Positions 10,880 to 23,245 of a stretch of 64,000 bases of DNA are shown here, piece after piece (position 1 is the first letter of the stretch; each line of letters begins with the position of its first letter). The notes beneath the pieces were generated by a model. That model had not been told where the DNA came from. It worked only from the letters and a program-made list of their open reading frames with translations, and searched no databases. The DNA lies in NCBI GenBank assembly GCA_027625915.1, contig JANTQA010000047.1:6758001-6822000 (forward strand), read 5' to 3'. The DNA is from Anaeramoeba flamelloides. Taxonomy: Eukaryota; Metamonada; Anaeramoebidae. Made by a program: the position numbers and the translations under genes.

Positions 10880-11640
10880 TTTATATAAAACCCCCAATTC
10901 AAAATTTTTAACACACCAAAATTCAATTTGTGAAAAAAAAACTTATTTAATCAATTCAAGAAGATTTAACCAAATTAGAACCATTCACTAATTGAAATGT
11001 TAACACTTGTTTATAAATTACAATACTCACAAAACAATAAATAAATAATTATCAATACAAATAAATCATGGGTGTGTTAAAAATTTTGGAGAGAGAGCAA
11101 AACAAAAAAATACATTTGTAAATTTGTTGAAATTCTATTAGGAATATTGATCGATCAAATGTTTAGATAATACCAATTAATTTTATTTGAGTTCTTCTAT
11201 TTGGAACAACTTGAATTTAACCTAATATCAATTGTTCAAAAAAATTTGATCTAACGAAACAAATTACGTAATTCAAACAATGAAATGAAAACAAATGCTA
11301 AAAGATGAAAAAATGATTTTCATGTTTTACAAAAATCAAAATTATCACCAATTTCAATGAAATTGTATTACAGTCAGTTTCACTTTTAAGGCACAAACTT
11401 TCAACGAAATTTAAGGTACAAAAAAAATCTCAAATTAAGGCACAAAATTCAAATTCTAGTAAAAATAAATTGTAAAAAATGAAATTCCAAATTTTGTACC
11501 TTAATTTGAGATTTTTTTGTGCCTTAAATTTCGATGAAAGTTTGTGCCTTAAAAGTGAAACCGACTGTATTGTGATTGTTTGGAACGTTTTAGCTGTGTG
11601 GAAAATTTTGAATTTTAGTTTATATATATATATATATATT
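10880..11640 (+). mobile_element. Diverged foldback-element copy interrupted by a MITE
   Basis: About 11050-11640 aligns to the right arm of the 8943-10222 element (GATCGATCAAATGTT, GATCTAACGAAAC, then AATTTTGAATTTTAGTTTATAT at its end). It is split by the Tc1/mariner-type MITE at 11369-11569. The left part contains AACACACCAAAATTCAA, which returns inverted at 59440-59460. The nesting gives relative ages: the foldback copy is older than this MITE insertion. Confidence 0.6.
11369..11569. mobile_element. Tc1/mariner-type foldback MITE, copy 2
   Basis: 201 bp from TACAGTCAGTTTCAC to ACCGACTGTA with near-perfect arms of about 75 bp. One of the best preserved copies. Inserted in a foldback-element relative; the bordering TA is the expected target. 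Confidence 0.88.
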
Positions 11641-11683
11641 AATTGATAAGTGAAAAAAGTGTTGTCCCCTTTGACTAAAAAAA

Positions 11684-11692
11684 ATGTTTATA

Positions 11693-11723
<31 letters not shown>

Positions 11724-11750
11724 ATATCTATCTATATATCTATCTATCTA

Positions 11751-11783
<33 letters not shown>

Positions 11784-11850
11784 ATATCTATCTCTTTATC
11801 CATCTATCTATCTCTCTACCACTCTATCTATATATCTATCTATATATGTT
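11684..11850. repeat. (TATC)n microsatellite with TGTC block
   Basis: Tetranucleotide tract of about 165 bp, mostly TATC, with a central (TGTC)5 block and ATAT interruptions. The open frame across it, rich in YLSI, is a by-product of the repeat. It follows the end of a foldback-element relative. Similar TATC runs occur in the spacer and right flank of the 8943-10222 element, so it probably grew from the element end. Confidence 0.9.
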
Positions 11851-12154
11851 ACTTTGGAAATAATAATTAAAAAAACAAGAATTATGAATTGATAGAGAAT
11901 CATCATTGATTCAAATGAATCACCAAAATTAGAAAATTTTCGATTCATTATTACAAGATCTTAACAATACACTCAAAACCAAAAAAAAATAACCCCAAAT
12001 CATTGAAATTTAGACTTATGGATGAACCAGTTTAATGAACAACCATTACTTTTAATTGGATCTTACTCGACACTTAATTTTTTTTTGATTATTTTAGACA
12101 ATTCTAATTCTTTAATTAATTTTCATTTCTTTTAATTTCAATAATTAATTTCTT

Positions 12155-12189
<35 letters not shown>

Positions 12190-13369
12190 CCTTTTTGAAA
12201 TATTAAATTTTATCCTCTGATAAATCATTTTATTGATTTTCTGTATTAAAAATTAAATAAATATTTTTTCATTTTAATTGAATTCTTTTTTTTTTTTTTT
12301 TTTTTGAGTGGGTATATCATTATAATTAAGAGATAATGATAATAAATGGTTAAAATCGGGTTCAGAAGAAATAGAGTTTAAAACTTTTTTATGGAGTTCA
12401 AAAAAAAATGAGAATAATGAAAAAAATGAGGTAAACGCTGCCCAAAAAAAGTACACTTTTTTCGACTATTTTTCGAGCGATTAATGGCACGATAAAAAAA
12501 TCGATTTTTTTATTTTTGACCTTTTAAAAAATCTTCATTATACTTGTATATTGTTGTCGCGCCTCGCACCATAGTAAATCCCCTAAAGAAAAAAAAATCA
12601 CCTGAATAAAAATTTCAAAATTGCTAAAAAAAGTCAATTCATTGTATAATAGGATTTTTTAAAAAATGAAATTTTTGATTTTTGGGTCAAAAATATCAAT
12701 TTTGTTTACTTACCCAAAAAAACCCTAAAATAATTTTTCAGTTGATTTTTAATAAATTCTGGGTTCCTGTATATGTATCAAAAAAATCGTTTTTTTCCAA
12801 AAAAATTGAATTTTTCTAAAAACAAATAAATAAAAAAAAATTTTTTTTTTGTATTTTAATTTCGATGAATTGGCATAAAATGTCTTTAAAACAACTCAAA
12901 AAAATCGATTCTATTTTGGAAAAAAAGATTAACAAAGTATTTAAAAAAAAAATAAAAAAATCCCAAAAAAAATAAAAAAAAAATTTTTTTTTCATTGTAA
13001 AATCCCAATGAAAAAAATGCCTAAAATTGAACTCTTTTTCGATTTTGGGTAATATTTTTAAAAATACTTTTTGGATTGAAAATGTAAAATCTACACAAAA
13101 TTCTACACAAAAAATAATTGGTATGTGGATAAAAACTATTTTTGAAAATTTTCAAGAATGTTTCCACTTGTGTAGAGACTCTCGGAATTTTGCAATCGGT
13201 AAATATTACTTTTATAATTAAAAAAAAAATTGATTGAATTAAAAGAATGATGAATCAAGAGATCTTGTTAAAATTTAAAATTTAGAATTTATTTCTTTTT
13301 TTTTTTTTTATTAAAGAGAGGGGATTCAACAATATTAGAGAACGTTTGTTGTTATTTTTTTTTTATAAT
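11851..13369. other. AT-rich stretch, no confident gene
   Basis: Contains (AT)n at 12165-12190 and A/T homopolymers. Around 12480-12600 there is a less AT-rich patch with GTCGCGCCTCGCACC that matches nothing else here. A minus-strand frame at 12300-12440 and a plus-strand frame at 13027-13221 are open but unrecognisable. A short inverted pair TTCTACACAA / TTGTGTAGAGA lies at about 13095-13185. Confidence 0.5.
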
Positions 13370-13870
13370 TTGTGTAATAAACTGAAAATTTATACAATTT
13401 TTAGTTTATTTCTCAAAGTAAAAAAAAAACTAGGCACTTCACATTGGGTTTTCTTGTGTTTTCTGTTTATTTTGAAAATCAATGCATTTAACAAAATAAA
13501 ACAGGAAACCTAAAGAAAACAGCCAATGGGTTTTTTTTTACTTATTAGAATGAAAATAAAATTTATTAAATTAATATTTTATTTCAAAAAGTAAAAAAAA
13601 AACATTGTTATGTTTTTCAATAATTCAAAAGAATTGATCAAAATCTTTGATTTTTCTACATTTTTTTGGATTCCGGAATCGTTAGGTACTTTTCTGCACT
13701 CAATGGTACTTTAACTAATTCACTTTAGGTTTTCCAGAATTTAAAAGAATTGAGTAAAATATATATTTTTTCTCTGTTCTTTTGGATTCTGGAAAATGGT
13801 CGTTGGTTTTTTTATTTCTTAAATTAAAAAAAAAACAAGGCACTTTAGAACACTTCCTAAAAGTTTAAAT
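13370..13870. repeat. Palindromic-module repeat, copy 2
   Basis: Same modules as 225-640 and 39955-40625: TTTATTTC.AAAGTAAAAAAAA.CTAGGCACTT, and an inverted pair made of AATTCAAAAGAATTGA..AAAATC and its complement with GGAATCGTTAGG. Non-coding. Confidence 0.6.
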
Positions 13871-14279
13871 TTATTTAGAGTTTTTTATACTTGTTAAAAT
13901 GTATGCAAAATTATAGTTCTCAAACTTTGAGATAGATCTTATAATTATTTCATTTGGTCAAATACTTTTTTTTCTATCAAAATTGAAATTCATAAAAACT
14001 ATAGATGGGTAAGTTGTTGAAAATATTAATGTTAAAAAATAGGTCTCATTATTATGAAAATTTGTGCTCTACAAGTATTTAAATACTAATTCTAACACAA
14101 AAAAATTTTTTTGAAAAGGTTATATTGTGATGGAAAGTAAAAATATTGTCTAATTTGGGTTTTTTTGATTGAAAATTAAGAAAATATTTATTGATCTAAT
14201 TTTTTTTTGAAAATTTTGAAAAGTTTCAAGGTAATCAATTAAATCTTCTTTAGTTTACCTTTTAATTCTAATACTCGAG

Positions 14280-15040
14280 AGATATTATTAAATTATATTT
14301 AAATACTGAAACTCGGCTCAAAAATACATGGAAATGTGACTTTGTGTGTGTCAGTTGCTGAAAATTTCGATTTTAAAACTTCCAAGGGTACAATTCAAAG
14401 AAGGAATCTTGTTTGATTTTTTTTAAAATACGTAATTTTGAAAATCTAGGCAAATTTATTTTATAATATCTTTATTGGATACAATCATCCGAGTTTTATT
14501 TAAATCTGCAAAATTATTAAAACTATTTAAAGATTCTTAATAATAATTCAATAGGTTTTTTAGTCTGGTGGTGTATCAATGAAAAATTTGAGACTCTTAA
14601 GAACTCACTTATATTTGATATGTTTTCTTTTTTTAATAATTGGGGGTTATTTTTTTAAATTTTTATTGAAAAAAAAAAATTTCCTCCGAAATGGTGTTTA
14701 ATAAAACAAAATTTCAAATAGAAAGGGAATTTTAAACTACTGCATTTTATTTTTAAACAATTATTTGTCTCCTTTACTATATTGTCTGTTTTTTATTGAA
14801 ATTAGTTGTATATAGTTTTCGAGAAAACAATTCTAATTTTTTTTTTTTTTTTTTTTTTTTCATTCATTAGAAATATTTTAATGGGTATATTTTGAAATAA
14901 ATCTAATTGACAATGGTTCAATTGGTATTAATATTTATCATAATTTGGTATTTTAAATTTTAGGGATAGATCCATAAATAATAAAGATGGTTGTTTTATG
15001 TAAATATACCATCCTACTTTTTAGGAAATATATTTCTAAT
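14280..15040. repeat. Dispersed repeat shared with the TMCO1 intron
   Basis: Matches 56700-57425 in the same orientation. Shared words are AGATTCTTAATAATAATTCAAT, TTTTTTATTGAAATT.GT, GGTTCAATT..TATAAATATT and CATAATTTGGTAT. No coding capacity; diverged by many substitutions. Confidence 0.55.
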
Positions 15041-16314
15041 TGCAATGATTATTTACATGGGAAGTTGGCCATTCTTAAATTGGGCATACACTCCCAAAAA
15101 TTTTCATCAAAAATATACCCCCTAATTTAAAAGTAGAGTATCTCATTGAATATAGTGTAATCTTTTAAAAGCCATTTTATGTTTTTATTTTTCAATTTTT
15201 TTGATAATTTAAATCCGATAAATTTGAAAAAAAAAACAATTAAAGATATCAATTTACATGTAGTGGTATTTTTGTTAAAATAGCCAACCAAGAAGTTTAA
15301 GAAATCAAAAAAAGAGTTAAATCTTGAACTTTTTATAGACTTTTTCAAAATATAAATACCTATATATATAAAATACAATTACTCCATTCACCAAAGGTGC
15401 ATATATACAAAATAATACATTTATTATTTTTCAAGTTTAAATCATTTTTTATCATATTTAAACTATTTTTACGGTGAAAAATTTGTTTTTGCTACCTTAA
15501 TTTTATTTTTTAAATTTTCTTTTTATGTTTATTTGAAATATTCCTTCAGTTTCAAATAAAAAAAAAAAAAAAATTTCATTTTTCAAAAATTTTGTGTTGT
15601 ATTTTGTCATAAATTTGAAGGTTTAATTATCAATAATTCGACTTTGAAATTACAATTTAAGTTTTTTATGTTTATCGCAAAATATATATTAGTTGTTAAA
15701 ATGATAAAATTGAATTTTTGGTCTGAATAGTTACTTCACGTATGTAAACAATTTTTTTTTAGCTTTAAATCGAATCATTCAACTTAAAAAGTGTATTAAT
15801 GTTTATTTTTACAAGAGTGTGAATAATTTAAAATCAGTATATTCTCAGAAGAAAATGGTTAATTGAAAACCTTACACAAAACATAATATTATAATCAATT
15901 AATAGAAGAAACAAATGAACTTTAAATTATAATTCAACATATTATCTATCAACCTAGGCAAGTAAAAGTAATGTAATTTTCCTTTGATCAACGAGAATGT
16001 AAGTGCAGTTTTGGAGATCTCAAAAATAGTTCAAATTTTTCAAAAACTTTTTTATAATTTATCAATCGAAATAAATCCCTGTCAAAGTCTATGAAAAACC
16101 ATTACTTGGTTTTACCCTCTGTTTTTTTTTTTAGTCATTTTTTTTTTCGATGTTTGGATCTTATTTTTGGATTTGTTTAACGTTCAAATTACAAAAAAGA
16201 TGTTTCGATTAATTTCTAAATGTAGTTATTACTCTTCTTATGAAAATTGAAATCAAAAGTTCTTCTATTGTAAAAATACCATCTAAAGTCAATTTCACCT
16301 TCGATAAGGAAATT
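15041..16314. other. AT-rich non-coding stretch
   Basis: No gene supported. Short open frames (for example minus strand 15127-15378) are low in complexity and hydrophobic or lysine-rich. Confidence 0.5.
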
Positions 16315-16496
16315 ACTGGTATTTGAATAATAAATGGGATTTTTTTTCACTTCATTTTTAATTTCTCTTTTTTAAGAGAACATAGATCGAGAACCTTAAA
16401 TTGTAACCTAATTTCTTTGAGAACTATATTTATAAAAAAAAAATATGGAAAAGGAAGTGAAAATTCTTTCCCATTTAGAATTCAAATACCAGTAGT
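16315..16496. mobile_element. TGGTATTTG-ended MITE (family C), best copy
   Basis: 182 bp from TACTGGTATTTGAATAATAA to the inverted TAGAATTCAAATACCAGTA. Inner inverted words are TTTCACTTCATT and GGAAGTGAAAATT. Ends bordered by TA. Located about 180 bp upstream of the receptor-like gene. Relatives: 10542-10705, 49773-49940, and single ends near 1455, 44405 and 45100. Confidence 0.7.
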
Positions 16497-16678
16497 TCTT
16501 CCATCTTTATCTTTTTCAAATTTCAAGATTTGTTTCTTGTAAAAGGAAGAAATTTATCGATTAGTTCTTGTTAATGAATTCATTCCTGGATTTAAATAGG
16601 GAAAGTGCAAAAAAATTAAAGTTTCCATTAACAAATTCATTTTTTTGAATTTGTATTTTACTTTTCATCTTACTAAAA

Positions 16679-17100
16679 ATGAAAGTTTTACTTTTAATTA
16701 GTTTTTGTCTTTTTCTAAGCTCTGTGTTTTGTATTGAGTGTAAATTTAATGAATATGATTTTACAAAGTTAGATAAAAAGTAAGCCTCAATTTAATTTTT
16801 TTTTTTTTTTTTTCTTTTTGTTTCCCGAATTAACAAAAAAAAACAAATTCAAAATATGTGTTTTTAAAAATTGAATAGTTTGTTCACTATCAAAGAACCT
16901 ATTGGAGATTCTGGTTATAATTATATTTACTATGAAAAGATTTGTTCCAAAATTGATGGTGGTATTGATAAAGATGTATGTGGCTGTTGCCAAACGACCT
17001 ATGAATCTGGTGATGTTGTTTCAATCCAACTTGATGAAAGTCATGGTGGTGGTACAGGTTATTGTAGAAATGTAATTTCAATTTAAACAAAACTTTATTA

Positions 17101-17134
<34 letters not shown>

Positions 17135-19046
17135 TTCAAAACTAAGAAACTTTTTTTTTTCATCTTTTCTTTTTTATTTATTATTTTTTTTTTTTTTTGT
17201 TTTTTTCTTATTCTCATTGTTTTTCATTTAAAGATTGGAGCTAATGAACACAACAACTTTAAATATATTGGTAATTATTTTGTTTTCTCTTTAATTCTTT
17301 TACCAGCTCTCTTTCGCTTTTCAACCAAATATTTTTCCAAACAAAGAATAAAATATTTATTCAAAAATCACGACTCAAGCTTTTTTTAAATAACACTTCT
17401 TCAAAAGAAAAAAAAAAAGGATCTTTTTTGAATACACCTTTTATTTTTTGTGGCAACCCCCCAAAGAATTAAAAATTAATTTTTTTTCTTCGCTGTCTAA
17501 ACAATCAACATTTTGCTTTTAATTTTTTTTATTTTTAATTTTTTTTTTTTTTTTCAATTAATTTCTCTTTGAATAATAAACTGTAAAACAGACTCAAGTG
17601 ATCATAGCAAAGGAGTGTATATTCTCCATGATGGTGGTGTTTATGGAAAACAAACAAGACTTTTTATTAAATGTAACAAAGATTATCCAGATGGAAATAT
17701 TACCAATGTTGTTCAATATAAAGATGGAGTGACACAATATAATATCACACTAGAAGCCTCTGACGCCTGTTTTAGCGATGACAAAAAAGACACCGGATCT
17801 AAAGGATTATCAGGTGGTGCTATATTTCTTATTATGTAAACAATTTTCCTTTTTTTTTTTTTTTTTTTCTTCTAATACTTTACTAGTAATTCAAACAAAC
17901 CAATTTTTTGGCAAATTACAAAATTCAGATAAATTGGAGTTCAATTTCCATTTTTTTTTTTTTTTACACAATAATTAGCCTCTATTTCCAAAAGTTTCAT
18001 TTAAAAGACTATTTCAAATATTAGCTACTTTTTTAGAGTTTCTATGTCTGTCTACCAAACAAATTCTTTTTTCAATCTTTGTTCAAAGTAGAGTTTAAAA
18101 ATTTGAAATAGCCTTTTAAATGGGGAAATGAAATAAAATTTTCTAGAAAGCTAAAATCAAGTTTAAAACAGTTACAATGACTAAGCCTAGAGCTTCTAAC
18201 TGTGTTTATTCACACTTTAAATTAGAAGTTACGAATTTAGTCACTTGAAAATTCTTTTTGTAGTAGATAAAGGACTTTTTTTTTTCGCATTACATCCTTA
18301 ACAATAAAATGGTTCCGAATGAAATATAAATTTGAGAAAATTTGTTTGAATTCGTCAGTACAGTTAAAAATATGGATAAATTTACAACAAATTAGAGCTT
18401 TTTTTTCAAATAAAAAAAGAAATTTATTTTCAAAAAGTAAAAAACTCAAATTATTTAAAATGTACTCAGAAAAATGATGAACACCCTAAATAGAGCAGTT
18501 TAATACTGAATTATTATTATTAAATTAACTTTTTGGGTTTTCGCTTTTTGAAAATGGCTTCAAAAAATATTTAATAAACCCATTTAGCAAAAGAAAGCAA
18601 TCGCTTAATATATATATATATATCCAATCACACGATTTAAGGAAATTGGTTTTACTAAATGGTGTGGAAAAATTGCAATTAATTTCCTTTTTTAATAGAT
18701 CTTTATTTATCAAAATGACAAAACGAAACAATCAATTGCTTCATTTTTCTTTTTAATTTTCCTGAATTAACCAAAAATTAAATTTTTTTTTTGTTTTTTA
18801 ATTTTAATTTATATTTTTTTTGTGCTAAATTATCTAATTATTTAATTACAATCTAATAGTTTCTTCTCTGGTGTAGGTGCTTACTTTATTTTTGGAATGT
18901 TAATTAATAAAGTCGCTAGAAAAAAAGAAGGTTCAGAAATTATTCCAAATTCATCATTCTGGAAATCATGGCCTGGTCTTATGGCTGATGGTGCTAGGTT
19001 ACTGATGTGTAAAAAATCTTCTAAGAATTCATATGAGTCGTTTTAA
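16679..19046 (+). CDS. Mannose-6-phosphate-receptor / Atg27-like type I membrane protein
   Basis: Four exons, from GT..AG borders and phase: 16679-16779, 16879-17057 (or 17063), 17592-17835, 18860-19046, giving about 236 residues. Exon 1 encodes a signal peptide (MKVLLLISFCLFLSS). Exons 2-3 encode a cysteine-bearing luminal domain with the MRH layout: ..CSK..GG, C-G-C-C, then YGKQTRLFIKCN, like the end of M6PR/Atg27 domains. The exon 3-4 junction builds one membrane helix (LSGGAIFLII then FFSGVGAYFIFGMLINKV). The tail carries the family signature FWKSWPGLMADG and ends YESF, a terminal YxxPhi sorting motif for AP adaptors. Likely a Golgi-endosome sorting receptor or Atg27-type membrane-recycling factor; sugar binding is not proven. 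Uncertainty: the exon 2 donor may be GTTATT or GTAGAA, both in phase. Intron 3 is 1,024 bp. Confidence 0.78.
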
Positions 19047-22000
19047 ACCTTATTATATTATATTTTATTCTTTCAATCTGTTGTCTTCATTTTTTCTTTA
19101 CTTTTTTTTTTTTTTTTTAATATTTGATATATTTTCTATATTACCTTGTTATGCCCTACATTTTTATTAACACGAAAAAATTACTAAAATTAGAGTATTA
19201 AAATAATTAAGAACTCTGCTTGTTTTTAGAATTATAACTATTATTTTAATTTAATAATTTTTAATGTTCGCAATTTTTTTTTAAATCGTTTTTAAGAAAC
19301 AAAATGATATCAAGAACGAAAATTCTAATACATATTTTAAAAATAAATTAATAATTAAAAAAAAATTTTTTCTTTTTCTTTAATTTTTATTTCTTTTTTT
19401 TTAGTTTTTTTTTCTTTTATTTATTTCTTAGAATGCCAAATTGGTGATACAGATAAGGTTACAATTGAATTGTAGAGTAATTTTGTTATATTATCAAGAT
19501 CTTAAATTATTTGAGATCTTGAATTGATTGTAAAAATTTTAAAATGAGATAAAATAAGGTATTTCCAAAGAAAAACAGCATTTTTTTAATTTTTACATTT
19601 CAGAAAGTAGCCATCTATGTTAGTAGATATATTAGTAGATAGACATATTTCAATCAAGTGAATTATTAATAATGATTGAATCAATAGAAGTTTTGATCAT
19701 CGCATATATCATCATGATATTGACAATCAATACAAGATAATAATAAAAAAACCGCTATTAATTCTACTATACGAAAAAAAACATAAAAAAACAATATTCC
19801 ACATTATCGGGATAAATTAATAATCACAAAAAAACGAAAAATTATTTTTTTGAAATCATTTAAAAAAAAAATCTCTAGACTTTTAAAATCCTTGGGAATT
19901 TAACAGTTTTTGTTCCTCTTTAAAAATACCAGAAATGATTTGCAATAGTTACGAATTGTAATCAAGTGTTTGAAAGTTTTGAAAGATAAAAAACTTTTAT
20001 AAACTGTTGGGCTGTTATAGTGGAAACAAAAATTTTTTTCTTTTCATTTTTTTTTGTTTTTCAAAATAAAAAATCTCAAACACCTTTTTATGATCAAAAT
20101 AATAATAGCCCGTTTGAATAATATATTTGCTTAAAAAATAGATGTGTTTTTTTAAAATGTGGTTAGGGCCCCTTCACGAGTCAAATAACCAAAAAAAAAA
20201 ATAAAAATAAAAATAAAGAGTAAATTATTCTAAGTATTGGTAATCGGTTAAACAAACCCCTCGGGCTTCTAGTTGTTTTTTCGGTTCAATGCCATGATAT
20301 GGGAATAATGCGAAGAAAAAAATTGGATAAAAAATCTTAATACATAGTGATCATCTCGAAAGGATGTTGTGAAAGCTGTTGAAAAGATAAGCAACCCCTT
20401 TTCGTTTTCTGAGAATATTGAAAATTTTTTCACCTTAGGGACACATTCTTCAAAGAACGGATAAAGTGTTGACTTTTTTGGGGCCTTTTTATGAAATAAA
20501 ATTTAAAAAACCATGTTTGATCGAAAAAATATTTATTTATATTTAGTTGTGTTTTTTTTGTATAAAGGTATGGTAGGTTTGTCAACCAAAAAAAAAATAA
20601 AAATAAAATAAAATTCTTTGATCTGATACTTGATTGGATCAAGTATCTTTTTAGTTGTTTTTTCAAAAGAATAACTTTTTTTCACCTAAATCTGTTTTTT
20701 GATCAAAAAAAAAAAAAATATTTTATAAAAATATTTCTCGAATAGCCCAAAAATCCCATCTATTCTTTTATCACCATTGATTTTTAATCGCGATATTTTG
20801 GCATTTATTACGATTTTTTGGCAATTGTCACAATTTTTTAGAGAATATCGTGATTTTTGATATTATCACAATAATAGTTATTCTCACTATTTTCCAGAAT
20901 GTTGCCATTTTTTGAAAATAATCCTGATTTTTGTAACTTTAGCATGGTTTAAGTGTAGATATCATCAAAACCTCGAATATCTGATGTGTATCTCCTTAGT
21001 ATATTCATCGAATCAATATATCACCAGTCGCGTGTTTGTTATGTTTGGTGGTTTATTTAATTGTTTTTTAAGGTTTTAATAGATATTAGAAGAAAAATTC
21101 TATTTGGGGTATACTAAATTAATGATATTTTGTAACATTTTTTTTTTTTTTCATAGTTTGTAATTGGAATTTTATATTTTGATTTTTAGAAAATAAATTG
21201 ATTTTTTATATTTAATAAAAATATATAACCAATAATCTTGAGTGTGTATAATTCTAATTCTTTCTTATATGTTCTTATAAATTTAATTTATCAAAATTAT
21301 TGATATTTGGAAATTTATGGGATTACTTTGTTAAAATTGAAAGTAGTATAATTTTATTATTATTTTTTTTTTATAATTAGAAAGATGAGTGGTTTTTTCC
21401 ACTAAAATAATAATTGATTTGGAAGTGATCATATGTTTAAATTAGAATAAAATATTTCATAGGTTTTACAGCAGATTTAATTAACATATATTGTGAATAT
21501 TTCAAAATTTTTCTAATAAAAAAAAAGACATTGTGAGTTTTTTTTTGAGGAAAAAATACCCTGCTTATCTTAATAAAGGGGGGGCAATATTATAATGGTA
21601 CAAATAAGTTTTGGAATCAAAATATGCTAAGTGGTTTTTAATATATAACAGAATTTTTGTGGATATTAAATCTCTTCAGAAGACAGTTTTTATTGTCAAA
21701 AGGGAAAATGAAAATAAACATAAATTTTTGCCTGAAAAATATTAAGTAAAAAATGATAATATAATTTTCAAATTATTAATGTATTATCTATTAATATAAA
21801 AAAAATGATATTTTATTAAGAATAGGTATTTAGGAAATAAAAATGTACAATATTTAAATATTAGTTTGGGTGTTATTGAAGATATTTTAAATGCATTTAT
21901 CATACACTTGTTGAAATACTTTATAATTCGTATATTTTATAGTTTATTGAAAATGAAGTTAAAATTTTTTTTTCCTCTTAAAAGTTATAATATTATTAAT

Positions 22001-22152
22001 TTTAAATGGAATTTGTATAATTTTAGTTTGTGTTGGAAAGTTGGGGCAGGGTGGATGCCTATGTGTACAAACAATTTTTAATAAAAAAAATGCAATGAGG
22101 CAATGACAAAAACAATTTTTTAAGTGTAAAAATCCAGTTTTAAGGTTTATAT
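19047..22152. other. AT-rich stretch, no confident gene
   Basis: After the receptor gene, a short exon-like run (19435-19475, reading CQIGDTDKVTIEL after CTTAG) is too short to call. Around 20785-20945 a degenerate direct repeat of about 21 bp (..TTATCACGATTTTTTGGCA..) is visible. Open frames near 20430-20666 and 21866-22081 are not protein-like. No tRNA fold could be supported. Confidence 0.5.
20785..20945. repeat. Degenerate ~21-bp tandem repeat
   Basis: About seven units built on [A/T]TTATCACGATTTTTTGGCA-like words, each carrying substitutions. Short minisatellite, non-coding. Confidence 0.4.
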
Positions 22153-22352
22153 TACAGTCAGTTCCACTTTTAAGGCACAAACATTCAATGAAATTTAAGG
22201 CACAATAATAATCTCAAATTAAGGCACAAAATTCAGATTCTAGTAAAATAAATTGTAAAAAAAAATATTACAAATTTTGTGCCTTAATTTGAGATTTTTT
22301 TGAGCCTTAAATTTCGTTCAAAGTTTGTGCCTTAAAAGTGGAACTGACTGTA
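22153..22352. mobile_element. Tc1/mariner-type foldback MITE, copy 3
   Basis: 200 bp from TACAGTCAGTTCCAC to GTGGAACTGACTGTA with near-perfect arms. Very close to the copy at 11369-11569. Confidence 0.88.
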
Positions 22353-22846
22353 TATTTGAATTTTTTTCGGGGGTAAATATTAAAAAAAAAAAAAAAAAAA
22401 GTTTGAAAATGAAGAAATAATAACCAATTTGAACCTTGAAAATGTATCATATAACATAGATATCCAAAATTTGGTGATTATATATATATGGGATACCATA
22501 TTAATACAGTAATATCTTATAGTATGTATAAATTAATCAGTGTGTTTAATATTGTTTAATAAATGGGTTTTTGGGAAATGGGTTTAATAAAGATGTTTTA
22601 AAAATAAATTTAATCCTCCTTTTGAAATATGGTTTTTTTATACATTTGGTGTTGATTTGTTTTTGGACAAGTCGGGATAAAGCCCATATTTTCAATTTTT
22701 TACAGTATCTTTGTTTTTTAGTTCTAATTTGTAAAAAGTATAATTTGTCTTATTTTTCGGAATTTTGATAACTATTGTTTTGTTAATTATACATTTTTTT
22801 ATTTTTTATGAGGTTTTCTATTAAACATTTTGTGATTATGTACCTA

Positions 22847-22880
<34 letters not shown>

Positions 22881-23245
22881 GGGGGGGGGTGTTCCAAAAG
22901 AACATTGGTTTTATATATTTAATGGTATATATGAGTTTAAATCGGTTTTTAAATAAAGTTCTTTTCTAGTTGAAGTTAATTTTAAATTAGGAATGAAATT
23001 TGTTCAAAATTTTTCTAAATTTTCTCACAATTAATTTGAGATTTTTTATTTTTTTGAAAACAAATAGACATTATCTCAAACCATAACTCTATTTTTTGGG
23101 GAAAACTTGCAATTTGGTCCGTAATTTATAGAATTTCTTTTTAAAATATTAGAACTTGAGAAAATCAATACCATTGATAATTAAGGTTCATTGGAAGTTT
23201 CTTTGATCAGTTTAATATATAGGTCTTCTATTAGAAAAAAAGATA
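22353..23245. other. AT-rich stretch with a T31G10 homopolymer
   Basis: No gene supported. At about 22849-22889 some thirty T residues are followed by ten G residues, a class of site prone to sequencing and assembly error. Confidence 0.55.

Noticed and set aside
11650-11892. 80-residue open frame rich in YLSI
   Set aside because: It is the translation of the (TATC)n microsatellite.
13027-13221. 64-residue frame considered as an ISXO2- or DDE-type transposase fragment
   Set aside because: No catalytic pattern could be matched; the resemblance is to a few residues only.
19435-19475. Possible extra exon of the receptor-like gene
   Set aside because: The gene already ends at a stop 390 bp upstream after its sorting motif; the piece is only about 13 codons.
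20235-20300. tRNA-like patch with GGTTCAATGCC resembling a B box
   Set aside because: No acceptor stem, anticodon arm or matching A box could be folded around it.
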